Made by a program: the position numbers and the translations under genes. A DNA stretch of 35,735 nucleotides, taken from contig JAJTYR010000037.1 in assembly GCA_021463505.1 (NCBI GenBank), positions 1 through 35,735 of the forward strand, written 5' to 3'. The notes under the pieces were generated by a model, which was given only the letters and a program-made list of their open reading frames with translations, did no database searches and was not told where the DNA came from. Numbering within the stretch: position 1 is the stretch's first letter; every line of letters begins with the position of its first letter. The DNA comes from Burkholderiaceae bacterium. GTDB taxonomy: Bacteria; Pseudomonadota; Gammaproteobacteria; Burkholderiales; Burkholderiaceae_E. Of the stretch, positions 18,694 to 27,586 are shown one piece after another.

Positions 18694-20051
18694 AGCTCAC
18701 GTTTGCGGGAGCAGCCGACACGGTCACCGGGTCGCGCTACCTGCTCGACTCGGGGGGGCGCCGGATCCTGCTCGACTGCGGGTTGTTCCAGGGTTTCAAG
18801 AAGTTGCGCGACCGCAACTGGGCGAACTTTCCGTTGCCGCCGCGGGAGATCGACCGCGTGGTGCTCAGCCACGCGCACCTCGACCACAGCGGCTACCTGC
18901 CGGCGCTGGTGCGCGACGGCTTTCGCGGGCAGGTGATCGCCACCGAGGCCACGCGCGAGCTCTGCGAGATCCTGCTGCGCGACAGCGCGCGGCTCCAGGA
19001 GGAAGAGGCCGATTTCGCCAACCGGCACGGCTACTCGAAGCACTCGCCGGCACGCCCGCTCTACACCACCGAAGACGCCGAGCGCGCGCTTGCGCGCTTC
19101 CTGGCGATCGGCTTCGACCACGACTTCGATCTCGGCGACGGCATCAGCGGCCGTTTCCTGCCTGCCGGCCACCTGCTCGGCGCCTCGATCGTGCGCCTGC
19201 AGCGCGGCCATCACACGCTGGTGTTCAGTGGCGACCTCGGACGCCCGGGCGACCGGGTCATGCGGGCGCCGCGCAAGGTGGAGGCGGCCGACACGCTGAT
19301 CGTCGAATCGACGTATGGTGACCGCCGGCACAACGACGAAGACCCGGAAGCGGTGCTGGGCCGCGTGATCCGCGAGACCGCGGCGCGTGGCGGCACGATC
19401 CTCATTCCGTCGTTCGCGGTCGGGCGTGCGCAGGCGCTGCTTTATGCACTCTGCCGCCTGAAGCAGCGCGGCGAGATTCCCGAGATTCCGGTGTTCCTCG
19501 ACAGCCCGATGGCGGTCGATGCGACGCGCCTGTACCGGCGCTTCGAGCACGATCACCGGCTCACGCCCGAACAATGCGCCGGCATGTACCGCGCCGCCCG
19601 GCTGATCACCACGCCGGACGAATCGAAGCGGCTGGCCACGCTGCACGGGCCGCTGGTGATCATCTCGGCCAGCGGCATGGCCACTGGCGGTCGCGTGCTG
19701 CATCACCTGAAGCGGCTGCTGCCCGATCCGGCCAGTCACGTCGTGTTTGCCGGCTTCCAGGCGCCCGGTACCCGCGGCGCACACCTGGTGGCCGGCACGC
19801 GCGAAGTCAGGATCCACGGTGGATGGCATTCGGTGCGCGCCGGAGTCACGCAGCTCGACGGTTTTTCGGCGCACGCCGACAGCGACGAATTGATCGACTG
19901 GATGCGCGGCTTTCGCTCGGCGCCGAAGCAGGTTTACGTGACGCACGGCGAACCCGAGGCGGCCGATCGTCTGCGCGTGCGCATCGGGCAGGAGCTCGGC
20001 TGGCGCGCGCGCGTTCCCGAGCATCTGGAGACGGTCGACCTGGCGCTCTGA
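18690..20051 (+). CDS. Beta-CASP metallo-beta-lactamase nuclease (probable RNA-processing enzyme)
   Basis: A 453-residue protein of the metallo-beta-lactamase/beta-CASP/RMMBL type, the family that includes CPSF73 and bacterial RNA nucleases. HAHLDH is at residues 61-66, with further zinc ligands at PAGH (H161) and SGDLG (D182). The beta-CASP insert follows with [14 protein letters not shown] (241-254) and [18 protein letters not shown] (323-340). The RMMBL part has GFSAHAD (391-397) and THGEPEA (H419). The GTG at 18690 gives the family start [19 protein letters not shown] and overlaps the dnaJ stop by four bases, so translation is probably coupled. The dnaK-dnaJ context suggests heat-shock expression. 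RNA as substrate is inferred from the family. Confidence 0.88.
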   Translation: MKLTFAGAADTVTGSRYLLDSGGRRILLDCGLFQGFKKLRDRNWANFPLPPREIDRVVLSHAHLDHSGYLPALVRDGFRGQVIATEATRELCEILLRDSARLQEEEADFANRHGYSKHSPARPLYTTEDAERALARFLAIGFDHDFDLGDGISGRFLPAGHLLGASIVRLQRGHHTLVFSGDLGRPGDRVMRAPRKVEAADTLIVESTYGDRRHNDEDPEAVLGRVIRETAARGGTILIPSFAVGRAQALLYALCRLKQRGEIPEIPVFLDSPMAVDATRLYRRFEHDHRLTPEQCAGMYRAARLITTPDESKRLATLHGPLVIISASGMATGGRVLHHLKRLLPDPASHVVFAGFQAPGTRGAHLVAGTREVRIHGGWHSVRAGVTQLDGFSAHADSDELIDWMRGFRSAPKQVYVTHGEPEAADRLRVRIGQELGWRARVPEHLETVDLAL

Positions 20052-20159
20052 AGGCGCTGCGATCGCGGCACTCGTGGTTGCGCCGGCCGCTGCGTCGGTC
20101 GCTGCGCCAATTCCCTCCTGCGCGATGGCGCACACGGTGAAGCCACCGAAGCGTGCTGG

Positions 20160-20165
20160 TACAGT
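20160..20165 (+). promoter_or_regulatory. Candidate -10 element of the formate dehydrogenase operon
   Basis: TACAGT (4 of 6 or better to the -10 consensus), with seven bases between it and the ATG at 20173. The best -35 candidate is weak (GTGAAG at 20138-20143). No ribosome binding site is seen. Confidence 0.3.
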
Positions 20166-20172
20166 CGGCGCC

Positions 20173-21870
20173 ATGCATGCGAACGAATTCCGGCGTCCCG
20201 TGGGCTGGCGCAAGGGCCGGCAGGTCGACCCGGCGGCACTCGGGCGTGTGCGGCAGCTGCTCGAGGGCCTGCCGGCGCGCCGCGACCTGCTGGTCGAGCA
20301 CCTGCACCGCATCCAGGATGCCGAAGGCTGCCTGCCGGCACCACTGCTGGCGGCGCTCGCCGACTGGCTGGGTCTGGCGCAGACCGAGGTCTACGAGGTC
20401 GCCAGTTTCTATCATCACTTCGAGCCGGTGCGCGAAGGCGAGGCGCGACCCGCGGCGCTGACGGTGCGCGTGTGCGATTCGCTGCCGTGCCGCCTGGGCG
20501 GCGCCGAAGCGCTGCTTGCGGCGCTCGCGCAGCGGCTCGGCCGCGGGGTGCGCGTGCAGCGCGTGCCCTGCGTCGGGCGTTGCGCGCAGGCGCCGGTGGC
20601 GGTGGTCGGACGCCGGCCGATCGCGCCGGCCACGCCCGACGCCGTCATCGATGCGGTGGCCAGCGGCGACTTCGAATGTCCGCTGCCCGACGCCCAGGAT
20701 TACGCTGCCTGCCGCTCGGGCGGTGGTTACCGGCAGCTCGGGCAGGTGCTCGATGGCCGACGCAGTCGCGAATCGATCCTCGACGAACTCGACGCCTCGG
20801 CGCTGCGCGGACTGGGCGGCGCCGGGTTCCCGATCGGGCGCAAGTGGCGTGCCGTGGCGCGCCAGCCCGGCCCGCGCCTGCTGGTGGTCAACGCCGACGA
20901 GGGCGAGCCGGGCACCTTCAAGGATCGTCATTGCCTGGAGCGTGCACCGCACCGGATGCTCGAAGGCATGCTGATCGCCGCGGCGGTGGCCGGCTGCGAG
21001 GCCTGCTACATCTATCTGCGTGACGAATACGCGGGTGTGCGCGCGCTGCTCGCGCGCGAGCTCGACGCCTTGCGCGCCGACCCGCCGGTGCCCGGTCACG
21101 CACTGCCCGCGATCCATCTGCGGCGCGGCGCGGGCGCCTACATCTGCGGCGAGGAGAGCGCACTGATCGAGTCCATCGAAGGCAAGCGCGGGATGCCGCG
21201 GCAGCGTCCGCCGTACGTGGCCGAAGTCGGCCTGTTCGGACGACCCACGCTCGCGCACAACGTCGAGACGCTCGATTGGGTGGCGGAGATCCTCGAACGC
21301 GGCGCCGCGTGGTATGCCGGCCACGGGCGGCGCGGCCGGCACGGCCTGCGCTGGTTCTCGGTGTCGGGCCGGGTGCGCGATCCGGGCGTGAAGCTCGCGC
21401 CGGCCGGCATCAGCGCACGCGAGCTGATCGACGAGTTCTGCGGCGGCATGCCCGACGGGCACGCGTTGTACGCGTGGCTGCCGGGAGGCGCCTCGGGCGG
21501 CATCCTGCCGGCCGCGCTCGCCGACGAGCCGCTCGACTTCGACACGCTGCAGCCGCATGGCGCCTTCGTCGGCTCGGCGGCACTGATCGTGCTGTCGCAA
21601 CACGACAGCGCGGCCGATGCGGCGCGCAACCTGATGGCGTTCTTCCGCGACGAGTCGTGCGGGCAGTGCACGCCGTGCCGGGTCGGCACCGCGAAGGCGG
21701 CGCGCGAGATCTCCGGCGGGCACTGGAACGCCGCCCTGTTGCACGAACTGTCCGCGACCATGAAGGACGCCTCGATCTGCGGGCTGGGCCAGGCCGCGCC
21801 GAACCCGCTGCTGTCGGTGCTGCGCCACTTCCCGCGCGAACTGGCCGGCGGGCCGGAGCCCGGGCCATGA
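20173..21870 (+). CDS. fdsB: NAD-dependent formate dehydrogenase, fused FdsG-FdsB (NuoE/NuoF-like) subunit
   Basis: The diaphorase half of a soluble formate dehydrogenase, passing electrons from formate to NAD via iron-sulfur clusters and FMN. Two modules are fused in 565 residues. Residues about 1-165 are NuoE/FdsG-like with a [2Fe-2S] site C101, C106, C133, C137. Residues about 190-555 are NuoF/FdsB-like: GLGGAGFP (213-220) for FMN, EPGTFKDR (245-252) for NAD, GAYICGEESAL (322-332), and the [4Fe-4S] ligands C496, C499, C502 and C536. Three-subunit relatives keep FdsG and FdsB separate; a fused beta subunit is known for Methylobacterium formate dehydrogenase 1. The stop overlaps the next start (ATGA). 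No fdsC, fdsD or fdhD is visible. Confidence 0.92.
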   Translation: MHANEFRRPVGWRKGRQVDPAALGRVRQLLEGLPARRDLLVEHLHRIQDAEGCLPAPLLAALADWLGLAQTEVYEVASFYHHFEPVREGEARPAALTVRVCDSLPCRLGGAEALLAALAQRLGRGVRVQRVPCVGRCAQAPVAVVGRRPIAPATPDAVIDAVASGDFECPLPDAQDYAACRSGGGYRQLGQVLDGRRSRESILDELDASALRGLGGAGFPIGRKWRAVARQPGPRLLVVNADEGEPGTFKDRHCLERAPHRMLEGMLIAAAVAGCEACYIYLRDEYAGVRALLARELDALRADPPVPGHALPAIHLRRGAGAYICGEESALIESIEGKRGMPRQRPPYVAEVGLFGRPTLAHNVETLDWVAEILERGAAWYAGHGRRGRHGLRWFSVSGRVRDPGVKLAPAGISARELIDEFCGGMPDGHALYAWLPGGASGGILPAALADEPLDFDTLQPHGAFVGSAALIVLSQHDSAADAARNLMAFFRDESCGQCTPCRVGTAKAAREISGGHWNAALLHELSATMKDASICGLGQAAPNPLLSVLRHFPRELAGGPEPGP

Positions 21871-24650
21871 GCGCGACCACGCTCGCATTCGAACTCGACG
21901 GGCGGCGTATCGAGGCGCACCAGGGTGAGACGATCCTCGCGGCTGCGGCGCGCCACGGCGTGGAGATTCCGCGCCTGTGTCACTACGACGGCTACCGGCC
22001 CGACGGCAATTGCCGCGCCTGCGTGGTCGAAATCGACGGCGAACGCGTGCTCGCGCCGTCGTGCTGCCGCGCGCCGACGGCGGGCATGAAGGTCAGTGCG
22101 GCGGGCGCACGCGCGCGCGCCGCGCAGCGCATGGTGGTCGAACTGCTGCTCGCCGACACGCCGGCCGGTGGGCACCGCGAGGACTCCGAGCTGGGGCACT
22201 GGGCACGGGTGCTGGGTGTCGAAGGCTCGCGCTTCGCAGCGCGCGAGCAGCCTGCAGCCGATCTGAGCCATCCGGCGATCGCGGTGCGGCTCGATGCCTG
22301 CATCCAGTGCGGCCGCTGCGTGCGCGCCTGCCGCGAAGCGCAGGTCAACGACGTGATCGGTTACGCCGGGCGCGGCGAGCGCGCGCGGATCGTCTTCGAC
22401 TGCGAAGACCCGATGGGCGCCTCGAGCTGCGTGGGCTGCGGCGAGTGCGTGCAGGCGTGCCCCACCGGGGCGTTGATGCCGCGTCTGCTCGGCGCGGGCG
22501 CGGCGGCCGGCGACGACGCGGTGCGCGCCGCGCCGCGCGCCGCGCAGCGGCAGGTCGATTCGCTGTGTCCGTTCTGCGGCGTGGGCTGCCAGTTGACCTG
22601 GCACGTCTCCGACAACCGCATCGTCTACGTCGAAGGTCGCGACGGGCCATCCAATCACGGGCGGCTGTGCGTGAAGGGGCGCTTCGGCTTCGATTACGTC
22701 GGCAGCCCCGATCGGCTGACGGTCCCGCTGGTGCGCAAGCCTGGCGCCGCGAAGAACCCGCGCTTCGAACGCGTGCCGACCGACTGGCACGGGCAGTTTC
22801 GGGTAGCGAGCTGGGAGGAGGCGCTCGAGCTGGCCGGTGGCGGGCTCGCGCGCATCCGCGACCGGCACGGCGCCGGCGCGCTCGCCGGCTTCGGCTCGGC
22901 CAAGGGCAGCAACGAAGAGGCCTACCTGTTCCAGAAACTCGTGCGCACCGGCTTCGGGACCAACAACGTCGATCACTGCACGCGGCTGTGCCACGCCTCG
23001 TCGGTGGCTGCGCTGCTCGAAGGCATCGGCTCGGCGGCCGTCTCGAACCCGGTCTCCGACGTGGCCCACGCCGAGGTGGTGCTGGTGATCGGCTCGAACC
23101 CTACCGTCAACCATCCGGTTGCGGCCACCTGGATCAAGAATGCGGTGCGCCGCGGTGCAAGACTGGTGGTCGCCGACCCGCGACGCACCGAACTCGCCCG
23201 CCACGCCGCGTACGTGCTGCAGTTTCGGTCCGACACCGACGTGGCGCTGCTCGACGCGATGCTGCACGCGATCATCGCCGAGGATCTCGTCGACCACGCG
23301 TTTGTCGCCGCACGCACCCGTGGTTTCGAAGCACTGCGCGAAGCGGTTGCGCCGTACAGCCCGGAAGCGATGGCTCCGGTGTGCGGCATCGACGCCGCGA
23401 CCATCCGCGAGGTGGCACGCCTGTACGCGCGCAGCCGCGCGTCGATGATCTTCTGGGGAATGGGCGTCTCGCAGCACGTGCACGGCACCGACAACGCGCG
23501 CTGCCTGATCGCGCTGGCACTGGTCACCGGCCAGATCGGACGACCCGGCACCGGCCTGCATCCGCTGCGCGGCCAGAACAACGTGCAGGGGGCCTCCGAC
23601 GCGGGCCTGATCCCGATGATGTTCCCCGACTATCGCCGCGTCGGCGACGCGGGGGCCGCGGCCGCGTTCGAGCAACTGTGGGGCGCGCCGCTCGATCGCC
23701 GCCCGGGACTGACGGTGGTCGAGACGCTGCACGCGGCGGCAGCGGGCGAGATCCGCGGCATGTACATCATGGGCGAGAACCCGGCGATGTCCGACCCCGA
23801 TGCCGGCCATGCGCGCGAGGCGCTCGCTGCGCTCGACCTGCTCGTGGTGCAGGACATCTTCCCGACCGAAACCGCGGTGCTGGCCGACGTGATCCTGCCG
23901 GCCAGCGCGTTTCCCGAGAAGACCGGCAGCTTCACGAACACCGACCGCATGGTGCAGTTCGCGCGCCAGGCGCTCGATCCGCCGGGCCAGGCGCGCCACG
24001 ATCTCTGGATCATCGTGCAGATGGCCCGTCGCCTCGGCCTTGCCTGGCACTACGGGCATCCGCGCGAGGTGTTCGAGGAGATGCGCCACGCCATGGCGTC
24101 GATCCGCGGCATCAGCTGGGCACGGCTCGAGCGCGAGGACAGCGTCACGTATCCGTGCTCCGACGCGAGCGATCCCGGGCAGCCGGTGGTGTTCGTCGAT
24201 CGTTTCCCGACCGACGATGGGCGCGGACGTCTGGTGCACGCTCGACCCGAGCCCGCCGACGAGCAGCCCGATGAACAGTGGCCCTTCGTGCTGATCACCG
24301 GGCGGCAGCTCGAGCACTGGCACACCGGTGCGATGACGCGCCGCGCGCAGGCGCTCGACGCGATCGAACCCGAAGCCACCGCGTCGCTGCACCCGCTCGA
24401 CCTCTCGCGGCTCGGCCTGCACCCGGGCGAACACGCAGCGATCGCCTCGCGGCGCGGTCGCATCGTGTTGCGCGTGCGTGAAGACGACGGCGTGGCGCCC
24501 GGCAGCGTGTTCGTGCCGTTCGCCTACGCGGAAGCCGCGGCGAACCTGCTCACGAAACCCTCGCTCGACCCGTTCGGAAAGATACCGGGCTTCAAGTACT
24601 GCGCGGTGAGCGTCAGCCCGGCGCCTTCGGCCCCGACGCGTGCTGCCTGA
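21867..24650 (+). CDS. fdsA: NAD-dependent formate dehydrogenase catalytic (alpha) subunit
   Basis: This subunit oxidises formate at a bis-pterin Mo or W cofactor. The 927 residues run from a ferredoxin-like [2Fe-2S] domain (C38, C49, C52, C66), through two ferredoxin-type [4Fe-4S] clusters (C145, C148, C151, C155 and C188, C191, C194, C198), to the [4Fe-4S] beside the active site (C234, C237, C241, C268). The metal ligand is a cysteine, C375 in CTRLCH, not selenocysteine. The pterin domains continue with [42 protein letters not shown] and [18 protein letters not shown]. There are no cysteines between 68 and 144. Its last 38 bases overlap the convergent acyl-CoA dehydrogenase gene. Confidence 0.95.
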   Translation: MSATTLAFELDGRRIEAHQGETILAAAARHGVEIPRLCHYDGYRPDGNCRACVVEIDGERVLAPSCCRAPTAGMKVSAAGARARAAQRMVVELLLADTPAGGHREDSELGHWARVLGVEGSRFAAREQPAADLSHPAIAVRLDACIQCGRCVRACREAQVNDVIGYAGRGERARIVFDCEDPMGASSCVGCGECVQACPTGALMPRLLGAGAAAGDDAVRAAPRAAQRQVDSLCPFCGVGCQLTWHVSDNRIVYVEGRDGPSNHGRLCVKGRFGFDYVGSPDRLTVPLVRKPGAAKNPRFERVPTDWHGQFRVASWEEALELAGGGLARIRDRHGAGALAGFGSAKGSNEEAYLFQKLVRTGFGTNNVDHCTRLCHASSVAALLEGIGSAAVSNPVSDVAHAEVVLVIGSNPTVNHPVAATWIKNAVRRGARLVVADPRRTELARHAAYVLQFRSDTDVALLDAMLHAIIAEDLVDHAFVAARTRGFEALREAVAPYSPEAMAPVCGIDAATIREVARLYARSRASMIFWGMGVSQHVHGTDNARCLIALALVTGQIGRPGTGLHPLRGQNNVQGASDAGLIPMMFPDYRRVGDAGAAAAFEQLWGAPLDRRPGLTVVETLHAAAAGEIRGMYIMGENPAMSDPDAGHAREALAALDLLVVQDIFPTETAVLADVILPASAFPEKTGSFTNTDRMVQFARQALDPPGQARHDLWIIVQMARRLGLAWHYGHPREVFEEMRHAMASIRGISWARLEREDSVTYPCSDASDPGQPVVFVDRFPTDDGRGRLVHARPEPADEQPDEQWPFVLITGRQLEHWHTGAMTRRAQALDAIEPEATASLHPLDLSRLGLHPGEHAAIASRRGRIVLRVREDDGVAPGSVFVPFAYAEAAANLLTKPSLDPFGKIPGFKYCAVSVSPAPSAPTRAA

Positions 24651-25797
24651 GCAGTTCGCGCCCGATGATGAGCTTTTGCACTTCGGTCGCACCCTCGTAG
24701 ATCCGCAGCGGACGGATCTCGCGATACAGGTGCTCGACCGTCATCCCCGATTTCACGCCGAGCCCGCCGAAGATCTGCATCGCCTTGTCGATCACCTGCT
24801 GCGCGGTTTCGGTGGCGACCATCTTCGCCATCGCCACTTCGCGGGTGCCGCGCTCGCCGAGCCGGTCGCGCACCCAGGCGGCGCGGTAGGTGAGCAGCGC
24901 CGCGGCGTCGATGCCGGTGGCCATGTCGGCGAGCGCTGCCTGCGTGAGCTGGAAGTCGGACAGCATCTGCCCGAGCATGCGGCGGCGGGTGGCGCGCCCG
25001 AGCGCCTCGTCGAGCGCGCGCCGTGCAAAGCCCAGTGCTGCAGCCGCGACGCTGGTGCGGAAGATGTCGAGGTTGCGCATCGCGATCTTGAAACCTTCGC
25101 CGGGTGCGCCGAGCAGCGCGTCGGCGGGCACGCGACACCCGGACAGGCGCAGCGTACCCAGCGGGTGCGGCGCCATCACTTCGATGCGTTCCGAGGTGTC
25201 CAGGCCGGGCGTACCGGCCTGGACGACGAATGCCGAGATGCCGCGGCTGCCGGGCGCCTCGCCGGTGCGCGCGAACACGCAGTAGAAGTCCGCGATGCCG
25301 GCGTTGGAGATCCAGGTCTTGCAGCCGTCGAGTACCCAGTGCGGGCCGTCGCGCCGCGCGGTGGTCGCGATCGCTGCCACGTCGGAGCCGGCGTCGGGCT
25401 CCGACAGCGCGAACGCCGCCAGGCTGCTTCCGGCCACCACGCCGGGCAGATAGCGGCGCTGTTGTGCCTCGGTGCCCGCCAGCGTGATCGATCCGCTGCC
25501 CAGCCCCTGCATCGCGAAGGCGAAATCGGCCAGTCCCGAGTGCCAGGCGAGCGTTTCGCGCGCCACGCACAGCGAGCGCGTGTCGATGACATCGAACGCG
25601 CCGCCCCAGGCCCTGGCCGCGCAGTAGCGCAGCCAACCGGCGCTGCCCAGGTCGGCCACCAGTCGCCGGCAGGCTGCGTCGACGTCGGTCCCGTGCTCGC
25701 CGCCGAGCCGCGCCGCGGCCCAGGCGTCGAGCGTGTGTGCCTGTTCGCGATGAGCGTCATCGAAGAAGGGCCAGGCGAGATGGCTGCGGTCGGGCAT
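24613..25797 (-). CDS. Acyl-CoA dehydrogenase
   Basis: A 394-residue flavoenzyme that introduces an alpha-beta double bond into an acyl-CoA and hands electrons to electron-transferring flavoprotein. Marks are the N-terminal helix domain, [11 protein letters not shown] (129-139), WISNAG (162-167), the C-terminal [40 protein letters not shown] (343-382), and the likely catalytic base E368 in IYEGATE. GGAG lies 7 bases before the ATG at 25797. It diverges from the crotonase gene across a 22-bp palindrome, and both are probably controlled by the TetR protein. Its 3' end overlaps fdsA by 38 bases. The acyl substrate is unknown. Confidence 0.9.
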   Translation of the reverse strand: MPDRSHLAWPFFDDAHREQAHTLDAWAAARLGGEHGTDVDAACRRLVADLGSAGWLRYCAARAWGGAFDVIDTRSLCVARETLAWHSGLADFAFAMQGLGSGSITLAGTEAQQRRYLPGVVAGSSLAAFALSEPDAGSDVAAIATTARRDGPHWVLDGCKTWISNAGIADFYCVFARTGEAPGSRGISAFVVQAGTPGLDTSERIEVMAPHPLGTLRLSGCRVPADALLGAPGEGFKIAMRNLDIFRTSVAAAALGFARRALDEALGRATRRRMLGQMLSDFQLTQAALADMATGIDAAALLTYRAAWVRDRLGERGTREVAMAKMVATETAQQVIDKAMQIFGGLGVKSGMTVEHLYREIRPLRIYEGATEVQKLIIGRELLRQHASGPKAPG

Positions 25798-25865
25798 CGA
25801 TGTCTCCAGCGGCGGGTGGCTGCGGGCGTGATCCTGGCGCGCCGCGACGAGGTCGGGCGCCACGC

Positions 25866-25894
25866 TTGCTTTCTGCGGGAACCCGCTCTACGAT
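25866..25894 (+). promoter_or_regulatory. Candidate rightward promoter of the crotonase-TetR-crotonase operon
   Basis: TTGCTT (25866-25871), a 17-base spacer and TACGAT (25889-25894). The hexamers match consensus at 3 and 4 of 6. The palindrome begins one base after the -10, so a bound repressor would cover the start point. Confidence 0.45.
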
Positions 25895-25919
25895 ACTGAA
25901 TGAGCGTTCATTCAGTCAA
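25890..25919 (-). promoter_or_regulatory. Candidate leftward promoter of the acyl-CoA dehydrogenase gene
   Basis: On the minus strand TTGACT (25919-25914), 18 bases, then TATCGT (25895-25890). The -35 is 5 of 6 and the -10 is 4 of 6. The 22-bp palindrome fills the space between the two hexamers. Confidence 0.45.
25895..25916. promoter_or_regulatory. 22-bp operator-like palindrome, probable TetR-family binding site
   Basis: Two perfect nine-base arms, ACTGAATGA (25895-25903) and TCATTCAGT (25908-25916), flank the four bases GCGT. It lies between the divergent acyl-CoA dehydrogenase and crotonase genes and overlaps candidate promoters in both directions. The TetR-type gene 0.9 kb to the right is the natural candidate to bind it. 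TGAATGA-type half sites occur in operators of TetR regulators of acyl-CoA metabolism, which fits but does not prove the assignment. Confidence 0.75.
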
Positions 25920-25995
25920 GTCCGGCCGTACGTGCCCGTCACGTGCCGGTGCGGGCCGTCCCGCTCCACCTCGCAACGATCCAGGAGATTGCAGC

Positions 25996-26814
25996 ATGTA
26001 CCAGCTCAAAGCGGCCGAGTGGCGTCCCCAGCACTTCAAGTGGGAAGTGCGCGACAACGTGGCGATCGTCACGCTGAACCGGCCCGAGCGCAAGAATCCG
26101 CTCACTTTCGACAGCTATGCCGAACTGCGCGACACCTTTCACCGGCTGCAGTACGCCGAGGACGTGCGCGCCGTCGTGATCACCGGCGAAGGGGGCAATT
26201 TCTGCTCCGGCGGCGACGTGCACGAGATCATCGGTCCGCTCACGAAGATGGACATGAACGGGTTGCTGACGTTCACCCGCATGACCGGCAACCTGGTGAA
26301 GGAGATGCGCACCTGCCCGCAGCCGATCATCGCGGCGGTCGACGGCGTCTGCGCGGGCGCCGGCGCGATCCTGTCGATGGCCTCGGACATGCGCTACGGG
26401 ACCCCCGAAACGAAGACCGCGTTCCTGTTCGTGCGAGTGGGGCTGGCCGGTTGCGACATGGGTGCCTGCGCGATCCTGCCGCGCATCATCGGCCACGGGC
26501 GCGCGAGCGAACTGCTCTACACCGGGCGCACGATGAGCGCCGACGAGGGCAAGGCCTGGGGCTACTTCAACGACGTGGTGCCGCGCGGGCAGGTGCTGCA
26601 GAAGGCGCTCGACGTGGCGAACTCGCTCGCCACCGGGCCGGCGTTCGCGCACTTCATGACGAAGAAGTGCCTGCATCAGGAGTGGAACCAGACCATCGAG
26701 CAGGCGCTCGAAACGGAAGCCGAGGCGCAGGCGATCTGCATGCAGACGCAGGACTTCACCCGTGCCTACAACGCCTTCGTGGCGAAGGAAAAGCCGAAGT
26801 TCGAGGGCAATTGA
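25996..26814 (+). CDS. Crotonase (enoyl-CoA hydratase) family protein lacking the usual glutamates
   Basis: A 272-residue crotonase-fold protein acting on acyl-CoA thioesters. [18 protein letters not shown], the oxyanion loop NFCSGGD (68-74) and the second oxyanion turn GAG (121-123) in [16 protein letters not shown] support this. The two glutamates of classical enoyl-CoA hydratase are not present: the GGGxE position is isoleucine 125, and the PExxLG stretch is replaced by [17 protein letters not shown], where D154 may take a catalytic role. I recall similar crotonases from aromatic acyl-CoA clusters but cannot verify this. GGAG lies 8 bases before the ATG. It is first in an operon with the TetR gene and a second crotonase. 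Confidence 0.85.
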   Translation: MYQLKAAEWRPQHFKWEVRDNVAIVTLNRPERKNPLTFDSYAELRDTFHRLQYAEDVRAVVITGEGGNFCSGGDVHEIIGPLTKMDMNGLLTFTRMTGNLVKEMRTCPQPIIAAVDGVCAGAGAILSMASDMRYGTPETKTAFLFVRVGLAGCDMGACAILPRIIGHGRASELLYTGRTMSADEGKAWGYFNDVVPRGQVLQKALDVANSLATGPAFAHFMTKKCLHQEWNQTIEQALETEAEAQAICMQTQDFTRAYNAFVAKEKPKFEGN

Positions 26815-26839
26815 AGCACGGCGGCCCCGGGACAGCCCG

Positions 26840-27586
26840 ATGAGTTCGCCCGAGCACGTCGCCAGCGCGGTCAGCGATCCGAAGCTCGTCGAGGAGCGGC
26901 GCGCCGGCATCCTCGATGCGGCGGTGAGCCTGTTCGCCGAGCACGGTTACTACGTCACGACGATCCAGCAGATCGCGAAGGCGAGCGGCGTGAGCATCGG
27001 GCTGATCTACCAGTACTTCGGCGACAAGGACGACATCCTGTTCCTGTCGCTGCGGCGCGTGCTCGATCGCTACGAGACCGAGATTCCCGCGCGGCTCGAC
27101 GGCGTCGGGCACCCGGTCGACCGGCTGTGCACCGCGGTCTGGGCCTACTGCGCGATCGTCGACGAACTGCGCCAGGCCGCGGTGCTCACTTATCGTTCGA
27201 CCGGCTCGCTGCGCGCCGATCGCCGCGCGCTGATCCAGCAGGCCGAATTGCGCACCAACCGGCTGCTCGAGCGCTGCGTGCGCGCGTGCGTCGACAGCGG
27301 CTTCATGCGCCCGATCGACGAGTTCCTGCTCGTCTACCAGCTGGTGATGTTCTGCCACGCCTGGGCGCTCAAGCACTGGGCGATGCGCGAGCGCTTCGAC
27401 CTCGCCGGGTACGTGTCGAAAGGCATCGCGCTGCTGGTCGAACCGTTTCTCACCGGACGCGGCAAGACCGCGCTCGCCGCGCTGCGCCGGCGCAGCCGCG
27501 ACTTCTCCGCGGCGCCGGCGCCGGCGCAGCGCAGCGCGGCGAGCGGCGCCGCGCTGCCCGCCGATTCACCCCGAGAGGCAAGCTGA
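26840..27586 (+). CDS. TetR/AcrR-family transcriptional regulator
   Basis: A 248-residue TetR-type repressor. The DNA-binding domain is at about 18-68: RAGILDAAVSLFAEHGYYVTTIQQIAKASGVSIGLIYQYFGDKDDILF, with the helix-turn-helix near 40-60. The C-terminal ligand domain (about 75-215) is helical. A tail rich in alanine and arginine follows. It sits inside the crotonase operon and close to the 22-bp palindrome, so it probably represses the divergent acyl-CoA genes and is released by an acyl-CoA ligand; that is inference from context. The ATG at 26840 has only a weak upstream ribosome binding site. The stop overlaps the next start by one base. Confidence 0.9.
   Translation: MSSPEHVASAVSDPKLVEERRAGILDAAVSLFAEHGYYVTTIQQIAKASGVSIGLIYQYFGDKDDILFLSLRRVLDRYETEIPARLDGVGHPVDRLCTAVWAYCAIVDELRQAAVLTYRSTGSLRADRRALIQQAELRTNRLLERCVRACVDSGFMRPIDEFLLVYQLVMFCHAWALKHWAMRERFDLAGYVSKGIALLVEPFLTGRGKTALAALRRRSRDFSAAPAPAQRSAASGAALPADSPREAS

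Noticed and set aside
22989-22991. Possible selenocysteine codon at the formate dehydrogenase metal site
   Set aside because: The codon is TGC for cysteine 375 (CTRLCH), not an in-frame TGA, so this is a cysteine enzyme.
21138-24692. A minus-strand frame of nearly 1200 codons opposite fdsA
   Set aside because: No recognisable domain, composition of a shadow frame; fdsA is unambiguous with all cofactor ligands.
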